From contig JAQXGE010000045.1 of assembly GCA_029006135.1 (NCBI GenBank), positions 1 through 64,000 of the forward strand: a DNA stretch of 64,000 nucleotides. The letters are read 5' to 3'. Below are positions 1 through 8,574 of the stretch, in pieces (the stretch's first letter is position 1; the number at the start of each line of letters is the position of its first letter). Both the position numbers and the translations under genes were made by a program. The notes beneath the pieces are model-generated. The model was not told the origin of the DNA, did not search any database, and saw nothing but the letters and a program-made list of their open reading frames with translations. This DNA is from Oscillospiraceae bacterium. GTDB lineage: Bacteria > Bacillota > Clostridia > Oscillospirales > Ruminococcaceae.

Positions 1-62
1 TCTGGTAGAGCGCCACCTTGCCAAGGTGGAGGTAGCGAGTTCGAGCCTCGTCGGCCGCTCCA
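1..62 (+). tRNA. tRNA-Gly(GCC), 5' truncated by window edge
   Basis: Identical to the 3' part of the complete tRNA-Gly at 338-413; GCC anticodon, T-arm GTTCGAGCC, encoded CCA. Confidence 0.93.
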
Positions 63-65
63 TTT

Positions 66-141
66 GGGAGTTTAGCTCAGCTGGGAGAGCATCTGCCTTA
101 CAAGCAGAGGGTCAGCGGTTCGAGTCCGTTAACTCCCACCA
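66..141 (+). tRNA. tRNA-Val(TAC)
   Basis: gggagtt...aactccc acceptor stem, anticodon TAC, GGTTCGAGTCC T-arm, encoded CCA. Confidence 0.95.
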
Positions 142-145
142 ATTT

Positions 146-222
146 GGCCCGGTAGTTCAGTTGGTTAGAACGCTAGCCTGTCACGCTAGAGGTCGTCAGT
201 TCGAGCCTGATCCGGGTCGCCA
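146..222 (+). tRNA. tRNA-Asp(GTC)
   Basis: ggcccgg...ccgggtc acceptor stem, anticodon GTC, T-arm, encoded CCA. Confidence 0.95.
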
Positions 223-225
223 TAT

Positions 226-301
226 GCCTCTGTAGCTCAGTCGGTAGAGCAGGGGACTGAAAATCCCCGTGTCATTGGTTCGATTCCGATCGGAGGCACC
301 A
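226..301 (+). tRNA. tRNA-Phe(GAA)
   Basis: gcctctg...cggaggc acceptor stem, anticodon loop ctGAAaa, T-arm GGTTCGATTCC, CCA. Confidence 0.95.
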
Positions 302-337
302 TTTCTTTTGCAGCTTCTTTTAAAGAAACTGCATTTT

Positions 338-413
338 GCGGCCGTAGCTCATCTGGTAGAGCGCCACCTTGCCAAGGTGGAGGTAGCGAGTTCGAGCCTC
401 GTCGGCCGCTCCA
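338..413 (+). tRNA. tRNA-Gly(GCC)
   Basis: gcggccg...cggccgc acceptor stem, anticodon GCC, CCA; second copy of the gene at 1-62. Confidence 0.95.
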
Positions 414-426
414 AAAAATAGTGGAT

Positions 427-449
427 ACCGGCTTCCTTAGCCGGTTTTT
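427..449 (+). terminator. Small GC-rich hairpin plus T-run between tRNA-Gly and tRNA-Cys
   Basis: ACCGGC-ttcctta-GCCGGT followed by TTTT. Confidence 0.55.
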
Positions 450-459
450 CACTCATTAT

Positions 460-534
460 GGTGACGTGGCCAAGTGGTAAGGCAAGGGTCTGCAAAACCC
501 TCATTCGGCAGTTCAAATCTGCCCGTCACCTCCA
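460..534 (+). tRNA. tRNA-Cys(GCA)
   Basis: ggtgacg...cgtcacc acceptor stem, anticodon GCA, CCA. Confidence 0.95.
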
Positions 535-540
535 GTTGCT

Positions 541-588
541 AAACACTTTAGAATTTTACTTTACAGTAAAATTCTAAAGTGTTTTTTG
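541..588 (+). terminator. Rho-independent terminator after the tRNA array
   Basis: Perfect 20-bp inverted repeat AAACACTTTAGAATTTTACT-ttac-AGTAAAATTCTAAAGTGTTT running into a T tract. Confidence 0.9.
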
Positions 589-713
589 TTGTTTTTGTCC
601 TGATAAAACCTTCAGCTGTCAATGGCAAATGTTTAATCGGAACAAACAATATGATTCGGCAAGATGTCATAAAAGGTGCCGTTATTTTTGTGCATTGCAA
701 AGCCCGTGCCTGA

Positions 714-743
714 TTGACAATAAGCCTACAAGAATGATATACT
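714..743 (+). promoter_or_regulatory. Sigma-A-type promoter for the FMN-binding-type gene
   Basis: TTGACA (714-719), 18 bp spacer, TATACT (738-743). Confidence 0.7.
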
Positions 744-773
744 TTAAAAAAATTCACACAATGGGGGCTTTCA

Positions 774-2486
774 ATGAACAAAAGAAATTTGATTGGCTTT
801 GGCGCAGTAGTTGCCGCTTCAGTAGTTCTTGTGGTTGCAACGCAGATGGTTAAGACAAAGCGCATTCAGGACGTGACAGGCGGTGCAGAAACCGTGACAC
901 TGACCGGAGAGGGCGAGGGCTATGGCGGTCCTATCTCGGCAGAAGTGATTGCTGCAGGGGATAAGATTGTTGGCCTGACGCTGACTGGCGAAAAGGAAAC
1001 TCCGGAAATCGGAGGGGCGGCCCTGAAAACCCTTCAGGAGAACATCGTAACCGCGGGCGGACTTGACGGTGTGGATGCTGTGGCGGGGGCCACCTGGACA
1101 TCGAAAGGCGTCTTTGCAGCTGTTGAGTCTGCCATGGGATGGGACGAGACAGAGAAAGATGAAACTGGCACACAGGAAGACGCGGCGCAGGCCGTGGTAA
1201 CGACGGGCACGCTCTCTCACGGACTGGGCTTTGCCTCTAATGGCAGACTGGGCCCCGGCAAGGATGACCAGGGCGTCGGCGTTTACAGCTTCAACGAGGC
1301 TGTGGCATATGTCATTTTCGATGATGCCGGGAGAATTGTGGACCTCGAGGTTGATGAGTTAGAGGTGGCAAGCCCAAACTATGACGGCGAGTATATGCCG
1401 AACTTCACCGGCTTCCCGGGACAGAGCTATAACGCAGATACAAACCACGATGAAGCGGTAGATGCAGTCCTGGAGCAGACGGAGGATACCTTCTTGTCTG
1501 ATGTGGAAACGTGGAAGACAAAGAGGGAACGCGGTGAAACCTATAAACTGAATTCCGGTACCTGGGAAGATGAGATGGACATCTTCGAGGAATTCTTTAA
1601 AGGAAAGACCGTGGAAGAGATTGAGCAGTGGTATGCAGAATCCTGCTCGGACCTTAACGGCAGACCGCTGTTTGGCACATCCGAAAAGGATGAAGACGTT
1701 GCAAAGTATGAGGCAATGTCGGATGAGGCAAAGTCTCAGCTGGACACCATCGCCGGCGCGACAATGTCCTTGAATGATGCACATGGCAATATTATTGGTG
1801 CGATTGCACGCGCGTATGAGAACCGTCAGGAAATCGGAAATGCTGAAGTAGCAAAGATTGGCCTTGGCTTTACCAGCAATGGCCGCCTCGGACCCGGTAA
1901 GGACGATCAGGGCGTTGGCGTTTACAGCTTCAATACGCAGGCGGCAGGTGCTTGCTACGATGCCGAAGGCAAGATCACTGCACTTCTCGTGGATGTGATG
2001 GAGGTCGCTACTCCGAACTACGATGGTGAGTATATGCCGCATCTGACCGGTTTCCCGGGACAGAGCTTCAATGCGGATGCGGACCACGACGAAAAAGTTG
2101 ATACGGTCCTGCAGCAGACGGAAGATACCTTCCTGGCCGAGATTGAGGCATGGCAGACCAAGCGCGAGCGCGGTACGACTTATAAGCTGAATTCCGGCAC
2201 TTGGACGGATGAGATGGATTTGCTGCAGCAGAAGTTTGTCGGTATGACGGCGGATGAAGTGAATGATTGGTTTGCCGCTTACTGCTCTGATGTGAACGGA
2301 AGACCGCTGCATGGGACCTCTGACAAGGAAGAGGACATTGCCAAATATGATGCACTTTCCAATGCGGAAAAGGCAGATTTGGATACGATTGCGGGTGCAA
2401 CCATGAGTCTGAAAGATGCTCACGGTGACCTGATTGGCGCAATTGAAAATTCCTGGAAAAACGCAAAGGCGGTCTCCGCTCAGTAA
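774..2486 (+). CDS. Membrane-anchored FMN-binding-domain-like protein with tandem C-terminal modules
   Basis: N-terminal hydrophobic anchor; DAVAGATWTS and two LDTIAGATMS motifs resembling FMN-binding/flavinylation sites; two ~213-aa repeats. Confidence 0.75.
   Translation: MNKRNLIGFGAVVAASVVLVVATQMVKTKRIQDVTGGAETVTLTGEGEGYGGPISAEVIAAGDKIVGLTLTGEKETPEIGGAALKTLQENIVTAGGLDGVDAVAGATWTSKGVFAAVESAMGWDETEKDETGTQEDAAQAVVTTGTLSHGLGFASNGRLGPGKDDQGVGVYSFNEAVAYVIFDDAGRIVDLEVDELEVASPNYDGEYMPNFTGFPGQSYNADTNHDEAVDAVLEQTEDTFLSDVETWKTKRERGETYKLNSGTWEDEMDIFEEFFKGKTVEEIEQWYAESCSDLNGRPLFGTSEKDEDVAKYEAMSDEAKSQLDTIAGATMSLNDAHGNIIGAIARAYENRQEIGNAEVAKIGLGFTSNGRLGPGKDDQGVGVYSFNTQAAGACYDAEGKITALLVDVMEVATPNYDGEYMPHLTGFPGQSFNADADHDEKVDTVLQQTEDTFLAEIEAWQTKRERGTTYKLNSGTWTDEMDLLQQKFVGMTADEVNDWFAAYCSDVNGRPLHGTSDKEEDIAKYDALSNAEKADLDTIAGATMSLKDAHGDLIGAIENSWKNAKAVSAQ
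1221..2483 (+). repeat. Tandem 213-aa (639-nt) protein module, two copies
   Basis: GLGF(A/T)SNGRLGPGKDDQGVGVYSFN begins at nt 1221 and again at nt 1860, offset exactly 639 nt; both copies end in LDTIAGATMSLxDAHG. Confidence 0.93.
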
Positions 2487-2542
2487 TTCTGCAAAAGTTC
2501 CGGAAAACGCAGGCTTACACAATTTCCCATATGGCTCCTTTG

Positions 2543-2576
2543 GCCGTCTCGAAACGCTTGTTTCGGGGCGGCTTTT
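2543..2576 (+). terminator. Rho-independent terminator
   Basis: GCCGTCTCGAAAC-gctt-GTTTCGGGGCGGC (with G-U pairs) then TTTT. Confidence 0.85.
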
Positions 2577-2764
2577 GTTATGCGAACAACTTTATTAAAA
2601 TGCCATATCCGTTGAAGTGATTTGTGAACGCTCATGACTTTTCAGGGCAAAAGGGAAGAGGTAACAGAGCAGCTGATTGCTGCAATTCCAAAGAGAATTT
2701 TTAAAGTATTTCAAAGATTTTTCGCAAACAACGATTTATCGACAAAGTTTTTTTGAAAAAAAGC

Positions 2765-2793
2765 TTGCATTTTTGAGATGGCTCTGTTATAAT
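2765..2793 (+). promoter_or_regulatory. Promoter for tRNA-Tyr
   Basis: TTGCAT, 17 bp spacer, TATAAT. Confidence 0.7.
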
Positions 2794-2832
2794 AAACAAG
2801 CGCTGATGAGTGAGGCGCGCGAAACAAAATAA

Positions 2833-2917
2833 GGGAGCTTTCCCGAGTGGCCAATGGGGACAGACTGTAAATCTGCTGCTTAATGCTTCGGTGGTTCGAA
2901 TCCACCAGCTCCCACCA
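2833..2917 (+). tRNA. tRNA-Tyr(GTA)
   Basis: gggagct...agctccc acceptor stem, anticodon GTA, long variable arm, CCA. Confidence 0.95.
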
Positions 2918-2920
2918 AAA

Positions 2921-2952
2921 AGGACATCCGATGAGAATCGGGTGTCTTTTTT
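2921..2952 (+). terminator. Terminator after tRNA-Tyr
   Basis: GACATCCGAT-gaga-ATCGGGTGTC followed by a long T-run. Confidence 0.85.
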
Positions 2953-3252
2953 TGTTTGTTTCCCCTTCTTTTGGAAAGAATCTGGCTGCAGAATATACAA
3001 AGCGACACCATGGGATTTGTCTATTGTGACGAATCTGATCAAAATACGCCAAGGAACCGGAATTTCTCAAAATTTCGGGCAACAAATCCACAAAAAGGAT
3101 ATATAATAAAGAAAACAGAGCGGGAATGCCGAGGAAGGCTCCTGCGTAAACGGCGGGAACCGATATTCAAATGATGCTGAAAATGCGGCAAGGAAGCCTG
3201 CTCACTGAATAATTTGCTCAAGGATAAGAGCAGAGCAAATAGGAGGATTAAA

Positions 3253-3912
3253 ATGAAACTTTTTATTGACACAGCCAATCTGGAAGAAATTCGAAAGGCC
3301 AATGATATGGGCATTGTTGCGGGCGTTACAACCAACCCCAGCTTAATCGCAAAGGAAGGGCGTGACTACGCACAAACCCTTCGGGAAATTTCCAATATTG
3401 TTGATGGACCAATCTCTGGCGAGGTAAAGGCCACCACAACGGATGCTGAAGGCATGATTGAGGAAGGCCGTGCCATCTACGCAATTGACCCCAAACATAT
3501 GGTGGTCAAGATTCCGATGACGGCGGAAGGGCTAAAGGCGATCCGCGTGCTCTCCTCGGAGGGAATCCAGACCAACTGCACGCTGATTTTCTCGGCCAAT
3601 CAGGCACTTCTGGCGGCGCGCGCCGGAGCTACTTATGTCAGCCCGTTTTTGGGACGTCTTGATGATATCGGCCGCCCGGGCATTGAGCTGATTGAAACAA
3701 TCCACGATATTTTCCTCAATTATCCGGATATCGAGACGCAGATCATTGCGGCTTCCGTTCGGAATCCCATCCATGTGACGGACTGCGCTTTGGCCGGAGC
3801 GGACATTGCTACCGTGCCATATAAGATTCTTGAACAGATGATCCATCATCCGCTTACTGATGCCGGCATTGAAAAGTTCAAGGAAGATTACACAAAAGTG
3901 TTTGGTGAATAG
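3253..3912 (+). CDS. fsa: Fructose-6-phosphate aldolase / transaldolase-like (TalC/Fsa) protein
   Basis: [16 protein letters not shown]...[13 protein letters not shown]...[13 protein letters not shown]...[31 protein letters not shown] is characteristic; AGGAGG at 3241-3246 supports ATG 3253. Confidence 0.93.
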   Translation: MKLFIDTANLEEIRKANDMGIVAGVTTNPSLIAKEGRDYAQTLREISNIVDGPISGEVKATTTDAEGMIEEGRAIYAIDPKHMVVKIPMTAEGLKAIRVLSSEGIQTNCTLIFSANQALLAARAGATYVSPFLGRLDDIGRPGIELIETIHDIFLNYPDIETQIIAASVRNPIHVTDCALAGADIATVPYKILEQMIHHPLTDAGIEKFKEDYTKVFGE

Positions 3913-3958
3913 TCCTCGCGGATAATCCATACATAACGCGAAAAAAGAATACGAATGA

Positions 3959-4005
3959 AAGTTCCCGGAAGGCAGGATGTTTACTGCGGCTTCCGGGAAC
4001 TTTTT
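3959..4005 (+). terminator. Rho-independent terminator
   Basis: AAGTTCCCGGAAG ... CTTCCGGGAACTT plus T-run. Confidence 0.88.
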
Positions 4006-4045
4006 GATTTGCGAAGAAACTGCGCAGCACAATTTGACAAGATGG

Positions 4046-4073
4046 TTGCTTTTTCCTGCGGGTCTGCTATAAT
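4046..4073 (+). promoter_or_regulatory. Promoter (extended -10) upstream of trkA
   Basis: TTGCTT, 16 bp spacer, TGC-TATAAT. Confidence 0.55.
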
Positions 4074-4180
4074 AGCACTATAAATGATTTGTAAAGAAAA
4101 CATGAATTTTTATAAAACAATGCAAAGATTTTGCTTAACTTCGTTAAGACAAGATAAAAGATATGAACTGAGGTATTTGC

Positions 4181-5545
4181 ATGAAAATCGTGATTGTGGG
4201 CCTTGGCAAGGTCGGTCGAGCTCTGACGCAGCAATTGACCGCAGACCGGCATGACGTTGTAGTGATTGACCGCAAGCAGGAACTTGTTGAGGATATTGTA
4301 AATATCCACGATGTTCGCGGTGTGAGCGGCAACGGTGCCTGTTATGAGGTACAGGCGCAGGCCTTTGAAAATGGTGCGGATTTGCTAATTGCAGCGACGG
4401 ACAGCGATGAAATCAATATCCTTGCCTGTCTTGTCGCCAAGAAACTCAAGACCAAGCATACGATTGCCCGTATTCGTAATCCGGAGTATGAGCAGCAGCT
4501 GCGCATTATGCGCGGTGAGCTGGGCCTTTCGATGATCATCAATCCCGAAAAGGCGACAGCCAGAGAAATTGCGAGAATTCTGCGTTTCCCCAGTGCAATG
4601 AAACTGGAACAGTTCAGCAAACAGCGCTTTGAACTCGTTGAATATCGTCTTGGTGCCGGAAATCCTCTGGAAGGACTGCAGCTTTCCGATCTGTACCGCA
4701 GCATAAGGGTCAAGGTGCTGATTTGCGCGGTTGCGCGCGGCAAGCAGATTTTTATTCCAACAGGCAGCTTTACTTTGCAGGCAGGGGATACCATTTACCT
4801 TACAGCGACACCGCAGGAACTCGAACAGTTCTTCCGGCGTCTGGGTCTGTTCAAGGCGCGGGCTACCAATGTAATGGTTGTGGGCGCGTCCAGAATGGCT
4901 TATTACCTTGTCAAGGAACTGAGCGAGATGTCCATGCACGTTACACTCATTGACTCCAACCTTGACCGGTGTCAGGAAATGAGTGAACGTCTGCCCGGAA
5001 CGCTGGTTATTCATGGAGATGGCACCGATGCAGAACTTCTCGCAGAGGAAGGCCTGGCTGAAATGGATGCCTTTGTTGCGCTGACCGGCTTGGATGAGAC
5101 AAACATTATTCTTTCCATGTATGCTTCTCGCTTAACGGATTGCAAGGTTGTAGCAAAAATCAACCGCCAGTCTTTTGCGGATATTGTCACGGAAAAGGGG
5201 CTGGTGGACAGCCTGGTCTCTGCCGGCGCAGTTACCACTGAATTGATTGTGCAGTATGTTCGTGCCATGCAGAACAGCCAGGCCACCAATGTGCATACAC
5301 TGCATCGTCTGGTCGGCGGCAAAGTGGAGGCGCTGGAGTTCGGCGTGACGGCGGATGTGCCTTTTGCCGGGGTGCCGCTGCGCAATCTTAATCTGAAAAA
5401 CAACCTGCTGGTGGCGGGCATCATCCGGGAAAACGGCGAGACGCTGATTCCTTCGGGCAATGATTCTTTCCGTCCCGGAGATGATGTGATTATTGTTACG
5501 ACCAACACGGATCTCACGGATTTGCGGGACATTGTGGCAAAGTAA
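4181..5545 (+). CDS. trkA: Trk system potassium uptake regulatory protein TrkA
   Basis: Two RCK_N/RCK_C halves: MKIVIVGLGKVGRALTQQL and NVMVVGASRMAYYLVKEL. Confidence 0.93.
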   Translation: MKIVIVGLGKVGRALTQQLTADRHDVVVIDRKQELVEDIVNIHDVRGVSGNGACYEVQAQAFENGADLLIAATDSDEINILACLVAKKLKTKHTIARIRNPEYEQQLRIMRGELGLSMIINPEKATAREIARILRFPSAMKLEQFSKQRFELVEYRLGAGNPLEGLQLSDLYRSIRVKVLICAVARGKQIFIPTGSFTLQAGDTIYLTATPQELEQFFRRLGLFKARATNVMVVGASRMAYYLVKELSEMSMHVTLIDSNLDRCQEMSERLPGTLVIHGDGTDAELLAEEGLAEMDAFVALTGLDETNIILSMYASRLTDCKVVAKINRQSFADIVTEKGLVDSLVSAGAVTTELIVQYVRAMQNSQATNVHTLHRLVGGKVEALEFGVTADVPFAGVPLRNLNLKNNLLVAGIIRENGETLIPSGNDSFRPGDDVIIVTTNTDLTDLRDIVAK

Positions 5546-5557
5546 GGAGGATTCGTC

Positions 5558-7030
5558 TTGAATTACCGTATGCTCGGCTATGTTCTGGGCCGTATCTTTG
5601 CAGTAGAAGCCGCTTTGATGCTGCTGCCTGTGGCGGTGGCATTCATTTACGGGGAAATGTCCTGCGTTCCGGCATTTCTTATTCCGCTGGCAATTTTAGC
5701 ACTGCTCGGCTATGTGCTTGGGCACCGCGCGCCGGCAGACACTGCGATCTATGCCCGTGAGGGCCTTGTTATCGTGGCGCTGTCGTGGGTGCTGATGTCC
5801 GTATTCGGTGCGCTTCCGTTTGTTATCAGCGGAGAAATCCCCAGCTTTGTGGATGCGTTTTTTGAGACGGTCTCAGGCTTTACAACAACGGGCGCCAGCA
5901 TCTTGCGTGACGTGGAAGCACTTAGCCAAAGTATGCTTTTTTGGCGCAGCCTGACCCATTGGGTGGGCGGCATGGGCGTTCTTGTGTTTGCTATGGCGGT
6001 ATTGCCCATGACGGACGGCCGTGCCATGCATCTGATGCGCGCCGAGGTCCCCGGGCCGTCTGTGGGAAAAATTTCAAGCAAGCTGCGGGACACGGCCAAA
6101 ATCCTGTATGCAATCTATTTTGTGATGACCATCATCGAGGTTGTATTGCTCTGTTTGGGGGGGTTGCCGCTGTATGATGCGCTTATTACTTCATTTGGGA
6201 CGGCCGGCACCGGTGGTTTCAGTAACCGGAGCCTGAGCATCGGCGCGTACAACAGTACCTATGTGGAGATGGTGACAGCAGTATTCATGCTGCTGTTTGG
6301 CATCAACTTTAATCTGTATTATTTCCTGCTCATGCGTCATTTCAAGGAGGCTTTCGGTTCGGAAGAACTGCGCGCTTATCTTGGAGTTGTGGCGCTGAGT
6401 ACAGCTGCCATTGCGGCCAACATCTACCACATTTATCAAAGTGTAGGACAAAGCCTGCGCTACGCATTTTTCCAGGTGGCATCAATCATTACGACAACGG
6501 GATTTGCCACGACGGACTTTAACCTCTGGCCGACTTTTTCCAAGGCAATTCTTGTTATTTTGATGTTCTTCGGTGCTTGCGCGGGTTCGACCGGCGGCGG
6601 ACTGAAAATCAGCCGTATCATCATTATGTGCAAAGCGGCGCGTCAGGATATGATGCGGGTCCTTCACCCTCATGCGGTGACTACCGTGCGCTTTGAGGGA
6701 AAGCCACTCGAGAACAAGACAGTTTCCGGTGTTCACATTTATATGAACCTGTACATTCTCATCTGTGCGCTGTCCATGCTCATTGTTGCATTTGATCAAT
6801 TTGATTTGATTACAACGTTCACGGCTGTGGCTTCCTGCCTGAACAATATCGGACCCGGCCTCGAGATTGTCGGACCCATGGGTAACTTTGCGGATTTCTC
6901 AATTCTTGCTAAGCTGCTCCTGAGCTTCGACATGCTGGTGGGCCGTCTTGAAATCTTCCCCATGCTCGTTCTGTTTGCCCCTACAACATGGCTCAAACGC
7001 CGTCGTGTACGTTCCAAATCAGTGGCCTGA
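5558..7030 (+). CDS. trkH: Trk potassium uptake membrane protein TrkH (TTG start)
   Basis: FFETVSGFTTTGASIL, SLTHWVGGMGVLVFAMAVLP, GGLKISRI; adjacent to trkA. Confidence 0.93.
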   Translation: MNYRMLGYVLGRIFAVEAALMLLPVAVAFIYGEMSCVPAFLIPLAILALLGYVLGHRAPADTAIYAREGLVIVALSWVLMSVFGALPFVISGEIPSFVDAFFETVSGFTTTGASILRDVEALSQSMLFWRSLTHWVGGMGVLVFAMAVLPMTDGRAMHLMRAEVPGPSVGKISSKLRDTAKILYAIYFVMTIIEVVLLCLGGLPLYDALITSFGTAGTGGFSNRSLSIGAYNSTYVEMVTAVFMLLFGINFNLYYFLLMRHFKEAFGSEELRAYLGVVALSTAAIAANIYHIYQSVGQSLRYAFFQVASIITTTGFATTDFNLWPTFSKAILVILMFFGACAGSTGGGLKISRIIIMCKAARQDMMRVLHPHAVTTVRFEGKPLENKTVSGVHIYMNLYILICALSMLIVAFDQFDLITTFTAVASCLNNIGPGLEIVGPMGNFADFSILAKLLLSFDMLVGRLEIFPMLVLFAPTTWLKRRRVRSKSVA

Positions 7031-7047
7031 AATATAAGACTGATTGC

Positions 7048-7093
7048 GCCCCCTTCCGCATATGCTGGTAAAAAATGCGGGAGGGGGCTTTTT
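7048..7093 (+). terminator. Terminator between trkH and the deacetylase gene
   Basis: GCCCCCTTCCGCAT ... ATGCGGGAGGGGGC then TTTTT. Confidence 0.85.
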
Positions 7094-7927
7094 ATGCGGC
7101 GCGAAACTCGGCACGAGCAAATACAGCGTGTGTTTGCGGTCGGCCTGTTTATATCGGCGGTGTTAGGAGGGCTGACCGGACTGGCCTGGGCAGAGGCGAG
7201 GGAGAGAGAAAACCTGTATGAAACGTCTACTCCCGATACAAGTTTTGCAGTGCGTGCTTTGGCAATGAGCGAGCTTGAGGGCGGTGAGAGCGAAAGCGGC
7301 GCGACCATGCGGATTTGCTGCCTGACCTTTGATGACGGTCCTTCCCGCAATACACCGGAAATTTTGCGAATATTGTCAGAGCATCATGCAAGAGCAACCT
7401 TTTTTGTGACGGCGCAGGATTCGAATCGGCAGTATTTGCCCTATGTGGCGGATATCGCTGCCGCAGGGCACCAGATTGCTCTCCATAGCGCCAGTCATAA
7501 TTATTCTGAAATTTATCGCAGTACCAGTTCATTCTGGCTGGACATCAAAGAACTGCGGCAGGTGCTTCAGCCGTATACGGATGTGGAAACTATCCACTGG
7601 CTGCGCTTTCCCGGCGGCAGCACCAACACGGTCAGCCACAAATACGGCGGAAGTTCTATTATGCAGGACCTCAAGACGGATGCGGAGGAAAAGGGCTATC
7701 GCTGGATTGACTGGAACGTATGCGCCGAAGACGCGACTGCCAGCCGGCCCAACGCTGCGCAGATTCTCAAAAACATCCAGAAAGACGCCAAGGATCAGCC
7801 GCTCTGCGTGGTTCTCCTTCACGATACCAATGCAACAGGGCAGACAGTCAAGGCGCTGCCGGACATACTAAACTGGTTTGCGGAGCAGGGCTATCGCTTT
7901 TGCACGGTCGAGGAAATGGCAGAATGA
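7094..7927 (+). CDS. Polysaccharide deacetylase family protein (CE4/NodB-like)
   Basis: CLTFDDGPSRNTPEIL, HQIALHSASHNYSEI, WLRFPGGSTN, LLHDTNATGQTVKALPDIL. Confidence 0.9.
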   Translation: MRRETRHEQIQRVFAVGLFISAVLGGLTGLAWAEARERENLYETSTPDTSFAVRALAMSELEGGESESGATMRICCLTFDDGPSRNTPEILRILSEHHARATFFVTAQDSNRQYLPYVADIAAAGHQIALHSASHNYSEIYRSTSSFWLDIKELRQVLQPYTDVETIHWLRFPGGSTNTVSHKYGGSSIMQDLKTDAEEKGYRWIDWNVCAEDATASRPNAAQILKNIQKDAKDQPLCVVLLHDTNATGQTVKALPDILNWFAEQGYRFCTVEEMAE

Positions 7928-7939
7928 AGGGGGAGAGCA

Positions 7940-7968
7940 TTGCATGGAATCTGTAGGAGGTGTATAAT
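7940..7968 (+). promoter_or_regulatory. Putative promoter upstream of the membrane protein gene
   Basis: TTGCAT, 17 bp spacer, TATAAT. Confidence 0.55.
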
Positions 7969-8016
7969 ATTTTGGAAAAAGAACAATAACGTTGCTATTT
8001 GGGAGGTCACAAACAC

Positions 8017-8559
8017 TTGCGTAAAACTGAATCTCAAAAAATTGCTCTTTGCGGCGTTCTCGGGGCGCTTTCTGTCGTTTTGCTGATGCTTGGGAATATT
8101 CTTCAGGTTGGAACCTATGCGGCTCCCATGTTGGCGTGCTTCCTGCTGATTCCGGTTCTTGAAGAATACGGCTCCCGTTATGCGCTCATGCTTTATGCAG
8201 TGGTGAGCGTGCTTGGTGTGATGTTGGTGCCGGACAAGGAACTGGCACTTTTCTATGCTCTGGTGCTGGGGTATTATCCGGTCCTGCGGGTTGCGTTAAA
8301 TAAAATCCGCAGTGCCGTTCTGCGCTGGGCGGCAAAGTTTGCCTGCTTCAATGCTGCTACGGTGGCTATGTATCTTTTCCTTATCGTTGTGCTGGCACCG
8401 CCGGAGCTTGTGGCGGAGTTTGCGCAGGAGGGGACGGCTATGCTGGTCCTGCTCCTTGCAATGGGCAATCTCTGCTTCTGGCTTTGCGACAGAGCACTGT
8501 ATTCCATGACGATCCTTTACCGCCTGAAAATTCATCCCAAACTGAAAAAGATGTTTTAA
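8017..8559 (+). CDS. Conserved multi-pass membrane protein of unknown function
   Basis: Several hydrophobic segments. TTG at 8017 preceded by GGGAGG at 8001-8006 is a better start than the track's 7999. Confidence 0.7.
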   Translation: MRKTESQKIALCGVLGALSVVLLMLGNILQVGTYAAPMLACFLLIPVLEEYGSRYALMLYAVVSVLGVMLVPDKELALFYALVLGYYPVLRVALNKIRSAVLRWAAKFACFNAATVAMYLFLIVVLAPPELVAEFAQEGTAMLVLLLAMGNLCFWLCDRALYSMTILYRLKIHPKLKKMF

Positions 8560-8574
8560 CGGAGGAATAAAACA

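Noticed and set aside
26-235. 69-aa ORF over the tRNA array (and 237-452 minus)
   Set aside because: Overlaps complete tRNA genes; spurious translation.
4074-4180. Possible c-di-AMP (ydaO-type) riboswitch upstream of trkA
   Set aside because: The leader is short, and I found only a small CTTAAC-ttc-GTTAAG hairpin and none of the conserved ydaO core.
7972-7989. Five-codon ORF (TTG GAA AAA GAA CAA TAA) after AGGAGGTG, possible leader peptide
   Set aside because: The AGGAGG overlaps a better-supported promoter (TTGCAT-17-TATAAT), so the SD would probably lie upstream of the TSS.
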